A DNA stretch of 64,000 bases from a virus, in the IMG/VR virus record IMGVR_UViG_3300044712_002699, positions 16,744 through 80,743 of that record. One strand, written 5' to 3'. Positions 52,038 to 59,242 of the stretch are shown here, in pieces. Numbering within the stretch: position 1 is the first letter of the stretch; every line of letters begins with the position of its first letter. Under the pieces are notes generated by a model. That model made no database searches. It was not told where the DNA came from and saw only the letters and a list, made by a program, of their open reading frames with translations. The translations under genes and the position numbers were made by a program.

Positions 52038-52454
52038 TTAATACAGGTCAAAAAGATTTTCTGTGCGCCTAAGTCCGCGTATGAAAGACGCTAGTTTAGG
52101 AAAAGTCTGGTCAAGGGCTGGATAATAGTTAGGATGTTCGGACTCCGTGGTATACATCTTATCACTGGCGTTTACCGTTCCTAAGACGTAAAAACCGCTT
52201 CCGCTGCCTTCAAATCGGTCATGAGTAGCCCGGTAGGCACACCAGACCTTCAACACGTCTTTCCTCGGATCATAAAGAAACCGTAGTAACGGATCCTTCT
52301 TGAACTCTAGTACTGGGTCTCGAATATCGTCTTTGAGATCAACTAGGGCTTGGGATAGTGAAGAGGGGTCTCTACTGTAAAGAACTGGCCTGGGGCCGTA
52401 AGAAATGTCTGCAGACTCTTGGATACAAGAGAGGATGTATCTAGCACTAATCAT
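52038..52454 (-). CDS. Hypothetical tagged protein, 138 aa, tandem paralogue of the next gene
   Basis: Begins MISARYILSCIQESADIS (tag). The core DPSSLSQALVDLKDDIRDPV, LEFKKDPLLRFLYDPRKDVL and WCAYRATHDRFEGS aligns with the 145-aa protein encoded just upstream on the same strand (52451-52888). ATGA overlap couples the two. This is a clear tandem gene duplication followed by divergence. No known domain recognised. Confidence 0.6.
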   Translation of the reverse strand: MISARYILSCIQESADISYGPRPVLYSRDPSSLSQALVDLKDDIRDPVLEFKKDPLLRFLYDPRKDVLKVWCAYRATHDRFEGSGSGFYVLGTVNASDKMYTTESEHPNYYPALDQTFPKLASFIRGLRRTENLFDLY

Positions 52455-52888
52455 CGAAACCTCACGTCTCCATACTGTGCTACCCGCTTTAGACCTGACT
52501 CGAATCGAACGAGTCTCGGGTATAATGAATCCATCGAAGGGTTATAGTTTGTATCAAATGATTGTGTAAAAAATACTCTTCTCGATGCGTCTATCGTGCC
52601 AAGTATGTCTGCCCTTGACTGTGAAAAATCTCTATGTATAGCCTTCGCAGCACACCAAGCCGTGAGTTTGTCGGAATCCTTGTTGTAGAGAAACCTAATC
52701 AGCGGCTCTTGCCGAAAATTGACGTCAGGGTCGCGTATGTCATCTTTGAGGTCGCGCATTACTTCTGAGAAAGAAGAGGGGTCGTCGCTAATAGAAATAG
52801 GCCCCTTTTTAGGGTCTACCCGTGCAATCGCCCACTCCTCAGAGAATAGATCCAAAATCTTATCTAGTAGTGTTCTGGCTGTTATCAT
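52451..52888 (-). CDS. Hypothetical tagged protein, 145 aa, paralogue of 52038-52454
   Basis: Start at ATG 52888, formed with the stop of the previous gene as TAATG; a start four codons earlier would overlap more. The N-terminus is MITARTLLDKILDLFSE. The core DPSSFSEVMRDLKDDIRDPD, VNFRQEPLIRFLYNKDSDKL and WCAAKAIHRDFSQ matches the neighbouring paralogue. Function unknown. Confidence 0.6.
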   Translation of the reverse strand: MITARTLLDKILDLFSEEWAIARVDPKKGPISISDDPSSFSEVMRDLKDDIRDPDVNFRQEPLIRFLYNKDSDKLTAWCAAKAIHRDFSQSRADILGTIDASRRVFFTQSFDTNYNPSMDSLYPRLVRFESGLKRVAQYGDVRFR

Positions 52889-53382
52889 TATGCTGACCAA
52901 AAACTAATTGAGTCTTCAGGAAAATCACCGCTTACCAATTTAAACATTTGTTCCTCGATTTCGGGGTTCGGAAAATCAGTGATTCGGATCACCGTTTTTA
53001 CCTCATTCAATTCCCCGAAAAAGATTAGGCTCGCCTTTTTTCTGTCGGAACTCTGCTGAATTAAGACCCCCTCACTTTCTTTTATAAGCCTTGGTAGAGT
53101 CGTAAAAAATGTATCGTGTTCTACTCGATGGTTAAGAAACTCAGTTAGTTCAGGAAAATACTCTAGGGCTCTATTGGCTTGTTTAGGAAGAAAATAAGCC
53201 CTCTCTGAGAGGAGCCCCATACCTAGAATATTTAATAAGGCCCTGACACTTCCTAAACCCCCTATCACTGCCCCTGTAGGTGTAACAGAGAGACCGGCAA
53301 GTTCTGCCAGTTTGGTCATACCCGCCAATCCTAGGGCCTCATCTATTTTATAAAGTATGCTTTGAGCCGTTATCATCTTCAT
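52888..53382 (-). CDS. Hypothetical tagged protein, 164 aa
   Basis: Begins MKMITAQSILYKIDEALGLA; the true start may be the ATG two codons in (53376), giving MITAQSILYKIDEAL, an exemplary tag. The first 60 residues contain a hydrophobic Gly/Ala segment (LAELAGLSVTPTGAVIGGLG). The end (VIRITDFPNPEIEEQMFKLV) is strand/helix. Coupled to the DHODH-like gene upstream. No domain recognised. Confidence 0.55.
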   Translation of the reverse strand: MKMITAQSILYKIDEALGLAGMTKLAELAGLSVTPTGAVIGGLGSVRALLNILGMGLLSERAYFLPKQANRALEYFPELTEFLNHRVEHDTFFTTLPRLIKESEGVLIQQSSDRKKASLIFFGELNEVKTVIRITDFPNPEIEEQMFKLVSGDFPEDSISFWSA

Positions 53383-54218
53383 TACCCGCGTAGTCTTTTT
53401 CTAACGTAGTGCGTTGGAGCCCCGGGTCTTAACATATGGATAGATCCAAAACTTACTGCATCTGCTCCCATCATAAAGGCTCGATGAATGTCTTCGTAGC
53501 ACCAAATATCAGGGAGTATTAGTGGGACCTTAGAGTCGTTAATAATTTGACGAGCAGCCTTCCAGTTAACCTCCTGTGCCGCTTGGCCTGAGACTCCTCC
53601 TCCACCTAAGTGTTGAAGTGGAGATTTCTTATTAGGAAAAACAAGAGACCACGGAACAGAATTGAGAGTAACAGCGTCTAGGCTATTAGCAACTTTGGGG
53701 ATAAGATACACCTGTTCAGAGTTGAATTTTCCAATCAACCCACAACTTGCTCCGATCATTTTTCTAACTGATTCGCAAGTCTCTACAATTTCTTCAGGCT
53801 CATTCTTTTTGAACGTGGGGCAAGAAAAATTTAGTTCAATCCCATCAAGTGGAAAACCTCTTGTCCGGCCCACCATCATTCGAATCTCGTACATACTTCC
53901 TGCTAAACTTATAACTAGAGGCGGTTTTTTCCTACTCCCATTCAAAAATCCTTCGGGAAAATTTCTCATCCACCTGTCTATACCTGGATTAGGGAGACCT
54001 AAAGCGTTTACAACTCCGCCGCGTATCAATCTTACTGCTGAGAGGTTTCCTGTCTTAGGCTCTAGAGTTAGCGTTTTTGAAACTACGAGGAAGAGGTTAG
54101 GATTGATTAGTCCGCACCAAACTAGAGGGCGCTCCCAAGGCCATCCTTGTCCATAAAACCCCAGAGCGCCGGAAGCAACAACAAATTCGAATTCAAGACC
54201 ATTGGGGAAACGTATCAT
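53382..54218 (-). CDS. Dihydroorotate dehydrogenase-like flavoenzyme
   Basis: 278 aa from ATG 54218 (AAGGT at 8 nt); a GTG one codon earlier is an alternative. Matches the class 1 DHODH/FMN-binding TIM barrel: GGVVNALGLPNPG near the FMN site, ELNFSCP (about 130), GLIGKFNSEQVYLIPKVANS, LNSVPW, GGGGVSGQAAQEVNWKAA and a final phosphate-binding part (GADAVSFGSIHMLRPGAP). The catalytic base of the family sits after the N-S/C-P motif; here the residues NFSCPTFKKN are kept. It oxidises dihydroorotate in pyrimidine synthesis, or a related substrate. Encoded among tagged virion-type genes, so it is an auxiliary metabolic gene in a late operon. Confidence 0.85.
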   Translation of the reverse strand: MIRFPNGLEFEFVVASGALGFYGQGWPWERPLVWCGLINPNLFLVVSKTLTLEPKTGNLSAVRLIRGGVVNALGLPNPGIDRWMRNFPEGFLNGSRKKPPLVISLAGSMYEIRMMVGRTRGFPLDGIELNFSCPTFKKNEPEEIVETCESVRKMIGASCGLIGKFNSEQVYLIPKVANSLDAVTLNSVPWSLVFPNKKSPLQHLGGGGVSGQAAQEVNWKAARQIINDSKVPLILPDIWCYEDIHRAFMMGADAVSFGSIHMLRPGAPTHYVRKRLRG

Positions 54219-54220
54219 CA

Positions 54221-54502
54221 CTACTTACCTTCAAGTAGTTTCTTTATTTCCTCGTCGGTATATCCACTCTTTTTCAAAACCTTTGTCAATTTCTTGTCGT
54301 CATAACCATTTTTTCGGAGAACCTCTATGGCTTCTTTCTTAGTCATCCCGCCCATCACACTAGCTCCCGCATCACTATAAGAAAGAGTTTTGAGGGCTAT
54401 ATTCATCTGATGTTTTGCGGGAACATCTTTTGCTTCACAGAAAGGCTTCCCCTGGACAAATCCTATTTCCCTCAACAGTTTTGTCGCTCTGCTCTCATTC
54501 AT
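54221..54502 (-). CDS. Small helical-repeat protein, 93 aa
   Basis: ATG at 54502 chosen; it overlaps the previous gene by 8 nt. Spacing to the GAGGG is short, so initiation is probably coupled. Starts MNESRATKLLREIGF. The C-terminal half holds repeated short motifs (EAIEVLRKNGYDDKKLTKVL, then KKSGYTDEEIKKLLEG), a helix-G-Y-[TD]-D-x-x-[IL] repeat. The function is not recognised. Confidence 0.5.
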   Translation of the reverse strand: MNESRATKLLREIGFVQGKPFCEAKDVPAKHQMNIALKTLSYSDAGASVMGGMTKKEAIEVLRKNGYDDKKLTKVLKKSGYTDEEIKKLLEGK

Positions 54503-54785
54503 TTCCCTCTTCGCCTCCGCCCCCAGCAAGTTTTTTCATAATGGTATTCGAGTCCTGTCCGTGCCAGTCATAACCAAGTTCGCTGCTCAAGTAAGATGAT
54601 GCTTCAGATTCGGAATCAGGAGTAGGAGTAAACGATCTTTGACTCAATTCTTGCCTACGCTTCATCAAATTACCCATGTGGCTGTGGGGTAATTTATCAT
54701 TATAATTTTTACCGACTTGTGGGAGTTCGTGAGTCGGTTCGATAGGTTCTTCTGTACCTAAGAGTCGATCCAATGTGCTAGACAT
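54495..54785 (-). CDS. Hypothetical disordered protein, 96 aa
   Basis: Starts MSSTLDRLLGTEEPIEPTHE; Ser/Pro/Glu-rich with little hydrophobic content (SFTPTPDSESEASSYLSSEL), ending KLAGGGGEEGNE. Probably intrinsically disordered. It is the first gene of a subcluster after a 100-nt gap. No domain recognised. Confidence 0.45.
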   Translation of the reverse strand: MSSTLDRLLGTEEPIEPTHELPQVGKNYNDKLPHSHMGNLMKRRQELSQRSFTPTPDSESEASSYLSSELGYDWHGQDSNTIMKKLAGGGGEEGNE

Positions 54786-54885
54786 ATTTGTCTCCTTTAA
54801 TAGTTAATATCCCGATTGTTGTAAGTAGGATTCCTATTTCACGTAGGAAAAACGGTGGGAGAGACTTTTTTAGAGCAGATGGGGC

Positions 54886-55275
54886 TTATTCGTCTTTAAG
54901 ACTTCTCCATATCTCATCATTTGGATAGGATATCCCTTCCGCCCCTCTTTCTTTTGCATCTCGTAAAAGCCTCCCATACGCAAAGAGAACCTCAGCAAGA
55001 GAGGGGTAATCATTGAGTAGTGAGTAGCCAAAATCTTTGTTATTGTCGTCCCTGGATACTCTCAGAACGATTCTGCACCCAGGCTCTACTGGTATTTTTT
55101 CAAGGACAAGATAATAAGCGTAACCATTCCGATCCGACCATTCAAAATAACTCTCATTGTCGAGCGAAAGGTGGCTACCTGGGTTCAAGACTTCCGTTCC
55201 CCTCACAAAAGAGGAGTACCTGTCGTCTCCAAGGGCTTCTACAATCTGCTCGATTATTTGGTTAGAAGTGATCAT
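54886..55275 (-). CDS. Hypothetical tagged protein, 129 aa
   Basis: Begins MITSNQIIEQIVEALGDDRY, an exemplary tag. The middle is strand-rich (ESYFEWSDRNGYAYYLVLEK, RIVLRVSRDDNNKDFGYSLL) and the end helical (LAEVLFAYGRLLRDAKERGA). It lies 3 nt after the preceding gene. The following 100 nt (54786-54885) hold no obvious gene. Function unknown. Confidence 0.55.
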   Translation of the reverse strand: MITSNQIIEQIVEALGDDRYSSFVRGTEVLNPGSHLSLDNESYFEWSDRNGYAYYLVLEKIPVEPGCRIVLRVSRDDNNKDFGYSLLNDYPSLAEVLFAYGRLLRDAKERGAEGISYPNDEIWRSLKDE

Positions 55276-55278
55276 AGT

Positions 55279-55800
55279 TTAGAAATCCACCGCCAAATAG
55301 GTCACGTCTATTATATACTGACCAGGTCCTACCACTGTGCGTTGTTGAAAAAATTCGTTAATGCCACCCGGTTGATCGAAGAAACTTCTGACTTGTTTTG
55401 CTGTGTCTAGAAATGTTTGGCCCTTGAAGGATATGAAACCACCTGTGCCACCCATATCTTCCGCAGAAGAATACCATACGTCTAAGAGATGTTCCGATGG
55501 ACTCAACACATCTCTATTAGAATAGCAAAGACCAGTCCCGCCCGGGAAAGCGTTCTCCAAGAAAGAGAGCGCACTCGAAGTAATATAATCGGATGAAGGC
55601 CCGAAAAAAGAGGTATAATAGGTTCTAAATCCGATATCTTCAGCCCGATAGTACCACGCCTCCACAAAATGCTGCATCGGGCCTGCCTGAGCACGACTGA
55701 AGTCTTGAATACATATCTCATTCTCTTGGAAAAGACTAGATAGATTCTCCACCAAGTCTAGATCAGATTTACCTGTAAAAAGGGAGTAGTAGCATTTCAT
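55279..55800 (-). CDS. Hypothetical protein with threefold internal repeat, 173 aa
   Basis: No tag. Three repeats of about 45-50 residues are visible, each carrying P-[SG]-[EQM]-[HYQ]-[LIF]-[LIV]-[DE]-[VA]-[WT]-Y: GPMQHFVEAWYYRAEDI, SPSEHLLDVWYSSAEDM and GPGQYIIDVTYLA, alternating with helices (ALSFLENAFPGG, TAKQVRSFFDQPGG). The repeats suggest a small beta/alpha structural protein, for example a head decoration or neck protein, but that is a guess. Located in the tagged operon upstream of the terminase. Confidence 0.55.
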   Translation of the reverse strand: MKCYYSLFTGKSDLDLVENLSSLFQENEICIQDFSRAQAGPMQHFVEAWYYRAEDIGFRTYYTSFFGPSSDYITSSALSFLENAFPGGTGLCYSNRDVLSPSEHLLDVWYSSAEDMGGTGGFISFKGQTFLDTAKQVRSFFDQPGGINEFFQQRTVVGPGQYIIDVTYLAVDF

Positions 55801-55817
55801 AAAGAAGTCCTACTTGA

Positions 55818-56126
55818 TTACGGCAAGGCATCCTGAAGGAGTTGCTTTAGGGCTGAAATTTGTGTGGTATGTCTACGGGATAACTGGTCTTGAATAGACG
55901 AAACAAGATCAGCAAGTCCTGATCCCGTCTCGGCAATTAAGTCGCTGTCTTGTATAACTTGCAATCTGTCAGCACCTCCAACTGATCCAAAAAATTTGAA
56001 GATGTAAGTGCTATTAAAGCCTGCTACGTATTTAAGATTAGGCATTAAGTCTGCTGGTGTTGGAGATGCCCAGACAAGAATATCCTGATTAGTAGCTTCT
56101 ACAAAAACTGCAATAATATCTTCCAA
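55818..56126 (-). CDS. Hypothetical protein, 102 aa
   Basis: Starts MEDIIAVFVEATNQDILVWA. Alternating strands (FNSTYIFKFFGSVGGADRLQ) with a final helix (SRRHTTQISALKQLLQDALP). It has no Cys and only a few charged motifs. The gene sits 11 nt after one tagged gene and 17 nt before another. No domain recognised. Confidence 0.5.
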   Translation of the reverse strand: MEDIIAVFVEATNQDILVWASPTPADLMPNLKYVAGFNSTYIFKFFGSVGGADRLQVIQDSDLIAETGSGLADLVSSIQDQLSRRHTTQISALKQLLQDALP

Positions 56127-56137
56127 GGGAGAATCTC

Positions 56138-56764
56138 CTAAATGTCGTAAGGGATAGCGTCCCAGTCTACCGGAAAGCCAATCTCGGAAAGACCGCCTGT
56201 TTGAGCCCTATCGGCTAAAGTACCAAATTCTTGGTATTGTTTTGAGAACTCAACCCTAAATGACCTTCTGTGGACGTATACCCTAACATCTGCTTGGTTA
56301 AATCTATGCCCAAACTTGATTTTGTTATCCCGGCGGTTTTCGGGTCTGCTCTTTATTCCTTTAGTAATTATTAGTCTAATCCCAGGAGGCGGAGTGTAGG
56401 TTTGCTGCGTAAAACCAAACATCCAGTTATCGACTTCCGTTAGGGTTAGAAGGCATTTTGATTCCTTACCCTCAATTACTTCATACCAAGAACAGTCCCC
56501 TAGATACGGATCAAAGTGATAATTCCATATCTCTTTTGTCTCAACCTCGTGAGATTGAGTCTTATCATCTGCTAAATCAATTTTATCAGGAACTTCAGAC
56601 GGGACAAAATCCGTACCGTCGTTTTTTGATAGGAGGTCAAGTTCCTTTTTCTTTTTGATTTTTCTCAAAGCAGTCGCCCCAGCTATTGCACGAGGAACGA
56701 CCTTAGACCCTGACAGGGCTTCAAATATATCTCTCGCAGTAATTATTTTGTCTCGATCTGACAT
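56138..56764 (-). CDS. Hypothetical protein with internal tag, 208 aa
   Basis: MSDRDKIITARDIFEALSGS carries the tag with a six-residue extension. Central part is charged and hydrophilic (SEVPDKIDLADDKTQSHEVE), with aromatic-rich strands after it (KEIWNYHFDPYLGDCSWYEV) and a C-terminus rich in Arg (RGRHS-type not seen; RVYVHRRSFRVEFSKQYQEF). No named domain. First tagged gene in the operon that runs to the terminase. Confidence 0.55.
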   Translation of the reverse strand: MSDRDKIITARDIFEALSGSKVVPRAIAGATALRKIKKKKELDLLSKNDGTDFVPSEVPDKIDLADDKTQSHEVETKEIWNYHFDPYLGDCSWYEVIEGKESKCLLTLTEVDNWMFGFTQQTYTPPPGIRLIITKGIKSRPENRRDNKIKFGHRFNQADVRVYVHRRSFRVEFSKQYQEFGTLADRAQTGGLSEIGFPVDWDAIPYDI

Positions 56765-56794
56765 TATGCCAAGACTCCAGGGAGTGATAATAGA

Positions 56795-57208
56795 CTAACC
56801 GGTTGTATCCCAAAAGGGAGTAGCCGATGGGTTAGGCCCACCCTGATTACAAATCTTGGCTATTTCCGGCCATCGAAGCTGACATTCAAAGTCTTTGTCG
56901 GGGTTAGCCTTCAAAAAGTCTATCCAATTCTCGTAACCCTCAGGAGAAAGTTTCGGGATTCCGAGAAACTTGTCGGTCGGCCCAAACAGTTTCATGTAGG
57001 CTTCGAGTTTCCAGCCCTCAAGAGCGGCAGGGGTCGTGAAGGTACGCATTCCTGTCTTGAATACAAAATTATTGTTCTCAGAATCATATCTACAATAGCC
57101 TGGAATACTTCTCCCTGACAGAAAAGACTCACTCATTACAGACTCGAGTTCTTCGGTGAGGGTTTCTGCTTTACTCTTAGGCCCTATGGGGATTCTAATT
57201 TTTGGCAT
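56795..57208 (-). CDS. Hypothetical protein, 137 aa
   Basis: Starts MPKIRIPIGPKSKAETLTEE. AGGAG lies about 9 nt before the ATG, but it is part of an inverted repeat that could hide it. Strand/helix mix with a Trp-rich C-terminus (YENWIDFLKANPDKDFECQL). No domain recognised. It starts the minus-strand tagged operon. Confidence 0.5.
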   Translation of the reverse strand: MPKIRIPIGPKSKAETLTEELESVMSESFLSGRSIPGYCRYDSENNNFVFKTGMRTFTTPAALEGWKLEAYMKLFGPTDKFLGIPKLSPEGYENWIDFLKANPDKDFECQLRWPEIAKICNQGGPNPSATPFWDTTG

Positions 57209-57214
57209 AACAAA

Positions 57215-57264
57215 CTGCTCCTATGAATTGTCATAGATTTCCAAAAGAAAAACAAAAGGAGCAG
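57215..57264 (-). promoter_or_regulatory. Inverted repeat that could mask the ribosome binding site of 56795-57208
   Basis: CTGCTCCT (57215-57222) and AGGAGCAG (57257-57264) are 8-bp perfect complements. On the minus-strand message one arm is the AGGAG before the ATG at 57208, so the hairpin would hide it. A 5-bp inner hairpin (CTATG/CATAG) lies between. Without transcript data this is only suggestive. Confidence 0.4.
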
Positions 57265-57278
57265 ATAAATTGGGTGTG

Positions 57279-58124
57279 CTATAATTCGGAAAGAATCCAG
57301 GGGCCGTCTTCGGTTATTGCTACGGAGTGTTCAAAATGTGCGCTAAGTGATCCATCCTTAGTAACTATTGTCTGACCTCGATGCGAAATCTTCCAGGTAC
57401 CCGCATTAACCATTGGCTCAAGAGCAAGAACCATTCCAGGTACAAGCTGAACCTTATTGTTAGTCGAGGAAAAGTAATTGTGGAGCGACGGGGGTTCGTG
57501 AATTTTTCTTCCAATTCCATGACCGGTGTAATCCCGGACTAAACTAAAACCCCCTGCCTCAGCGCAATCCTGAACAGACCTCGATATGTCGGCCAAAGAA
57601 TTTCCAGGCACCATTTTAGCAATTCCTGCATAAAGAGCAGATCGAGTAGTTTCTATGAGACGCGTCGCTAGGTCTGAAACTCTTCCTACCGGATAGGTTC
57701 TCGCAGTATCTGCCTTCCAACCCTTATAGTCAATACAAAGGTCAATACCAACAATATCACCCTCTACCAGCACCTGTTTTTTAGGGATTCCATGACCAAC
57801 CTCTTCGTTGACTGAGGCACAAACTACCGCGGGCCAAGGACAACCTCCCACGGGATACCCTAGCATGGCGGAGGTTCCTTCAGAGAGATGGATTCGCTTC
57901 TCCACTTCTCGATTTATGTCTTCTGTGGTTATTCCCGGAACAATAAATTTCTCTAAGTGTTGCAGAATGGCAGCGGCGATGAGGTTTGCTTGCCTCATCA
58001 ATAGGAGATCCTCCCTAGATTTCAGAGTAATCCCTAAGTATTCAAGATCAGATACGACAAACAAATCATCACCGTCTTCATGAATCCACACAAAATCAAA
58101 TGTTTCTGGATCTTCAATCTTCAT
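57279..58124 (-). CDS. map: Methionine aminopeptidase, type I
   Basis: 281 aa from ATG 58124 (AAGGT at 4 nt); it overlaps the preceding gene by 11 nt. Removes N-terminal Met. Pita-bread fold with all ligands: His at about 111 (NEEVGHGIP), Asp at about 128 and 139 (GIDLCIDYKGWKADTARTYP), His about 202 (GHGIGRKIHEPPS), Glu about 236 (ALEPMV) and Glu about 265 (SAHFEHSVAIT). The N-terminus has about 35 extra residues before the family's first helix. Encoding its own MAP could speed processing of large amounts of phage structural protein, or of the tag's Met (inference). Confidence 0.92.
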   Translation of the reverse strand: MKIEDPETFDFVWIHEDGDDLFVVSDLEYLGITLKSREDLLLMRQANLIAAAILQHLEKFIVPGITTEDINREVEKRIHLSEGTSAMLGYPVGGCPWPAVVCASVNEEVGHGIPKKQVLVEGDIVGIDLCIDYKGWKADTARTYPVGRVSDLATRLIETTRSALYAGIAKMVPGNSLADISRSVQDCAEAGGFSLVRDYTGHGIGRKIHEPPSLHNYFSSTNNKVQLVPGMVLALEPMVNAGTWKISHRGQTIVTKDGSLSAHFEHSVAITEDGPWILSEL

Positions 58125-58326
58125 CGCTACCTTCAAAATCTCCGCGCCAGAAATTCGGAGAAAATATCTGGACGGAAGTTAGGCGCGTAGAAGATGAAGA
58201 AACAGGAACAATTTTGTTCCGGACAAGAAACTGTATAAGCCTCTCCCTGTCTTCCTCACGCCTTTCAGCAGACAATTCATCAGACGGGGTACAGAATCCG
58301 ATCTGAGCATCTATTAGGCGGTTCAT
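58114..58326 (-). CDS. Small hypothetical protein, 70 aa
   Basis: Starts MNRLIDAQIGFCTPSDELSA. Acidic then basic, with a charged helix (ERREEDRERLIQFLVRNKIV) and an aromatic end (IFSPNFWRGDFEGSDED). The ATG overlaps the previous gene's stop by 4 nt (ATGA), and its 3' end overlaps map by 11 nt. No domain recognised. Confidence 0.5.
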   Translation of the reverse strand: MNRLIDAQIGFCTPSDELSAERREEDRERLIQFLVRNKIVPVSSSSTRLTSVQIFSPNFWRGDFEGSDED

Positions 58327-58682
58327 GATGCTTTTTTCCTCTGTTTCCTATCCTTAATGCCTTCGAGAAAAGAGCCCATTATCTGTGCCTCCCGGCCACG
58401 TTCATGGACTTGTAGGTAGCAATTGTACGATCCGAGAGAGGCACCGGTTTCTCGGTCCTGGCTTTCCTTATAGACAACCTGGAGCCGAGTCGCTGTACCT
58501 TCATAGGCCAGGAGCGGTTTCAAGCAAGACAGAACGGAATCGATGAACTCCTTCGTTCCAGTGATGCGGATACCATCCTCCGCATAGGTAGATCCGCTGT
58601 GTTTATACGGAACCGGCGTTACTCTCAGCGGCTGGTTTTCGGGGAGACCTTTCCAGTGTTCAAGCATTTCATCTTTTTTCAT
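58323..58682 (-). CDS. Hypothetical protein, 119 aa
   Basis: ATG 58682 chosen, as GGAGG lies 5 nt upstream; an ATG four codons earlier lacks this. The first 40 residues are charged, then ITGTKEFIDSVLSCLKPLLA, TRLQVVYKESQDRETGASLG and NCYLQVHERGREAQIMGSFL, a compact alpha/beta domain. I recall similar hypothetical phage proteins but cannot name a family. Part of the early-type minus operon headed by the promoter at 59907-59935. Confidence 0.55.
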   Translation of the reverse strand: MKKDEMLEHWKGLPENQPLRVTPVPYKHSGSTYAEDGIRITGTKEFIDSVLSCLKPLLAYEGTATRLQVVYKESQDRETGASLGSYNCYLQVHERGREAQIMGSFLEGIKDRKQRKKAS

Positions 58683-58725
58683 CTTATCCTCCAAGTCTTA
58701 AGAAAAAATCACGCAGCGTCTTGTG

Positions 58726-59241
58726 TTACTCATCTTCATCATACTCTTCGTCTTCTTCGTACTCAAGTCTCGTGAAACATTCACAGCAGACCGGGTCTCC
58801 CGCAACCCATGTAATTCCACCCTCTGAGTGATAGTCTTCTTCGAGATAGAACGTCTGACTGGGGTCGATAAGTTCTATCCCGCAGACCTTACACGGGAAA
58901 GTGAACCACTCAATGTCGTTCTGTTCTGCCAATTTGAGTAGACCCTGAACATAGGAGCCAGGAATGTCTTCTTTGAAGTCTGTTACAAAATGTATCTCGC
59001 CTAGGTTGAGAAGCACTTCTCGATTGCTGTCCGTCTCTTTCCACTTATAATTCCCGTAGTGTCTCGGATCGTTGGCCCAGATAATTTTGCCGCGATCAAT
59101 AAGGGCAACAACCCATAACCAGAAACAGCCATCATAAGGGCTCCAAGCCTTAGCCTTCAAGATGGAACCGTCGTGTTTTCCTTGAGCGATTTCTCGCAGG
59201 ATAAGGCCGACTTGCTTTGGGTTAGTTTCATATTTGCTCAT
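58726..59241 (-). CDS. Hypothetical zinc-binding protein with acidic tail, 171 aa
   Basis: ATG 59241 chosen (GGAG about 10 nt upstream); a longer start would overlap the preceding gene. Residues 5-95 (SILKAKAWSPYDGCFWLWVV and WANDPRHYGNYKWKETDSNR) are unrecognised. C-K-V-C-G (about 117-121) and C-C-E-C (about 154-157) could form a zinc site. The C-terminus is strongly acidic (EYEEDEEYDEDE), as in DNA mimics or histone-like inhibitors. Function unknown. Confidence 0.6.
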   Translation of the reverse strand: MSKYETNPKQVGLILREIAQGKHDGSILKAKAWSPYDGCFWLWVVALIDRGKIIWANDPRHYGNYKWKETDSNREVLLNLGEIHFVTDFKEDIPGSYVQGLLKLAEQNDIEWFTFPCKVCGIELIDPSQTFYLEEDYHSEGGITWVAGDPVCCECFTRLEYEEDEEYDEDE

Positions 59242-59242
59242 G

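Noticed and set aside
53662-54156. Plus-strand open frame of about 164 codons opposite the DHODH-like gene.
   Set aside because: The minus strand encodes conserved FMN-enzyme motifs; the plus frame has a biased, low-complexity composition and no start signal.
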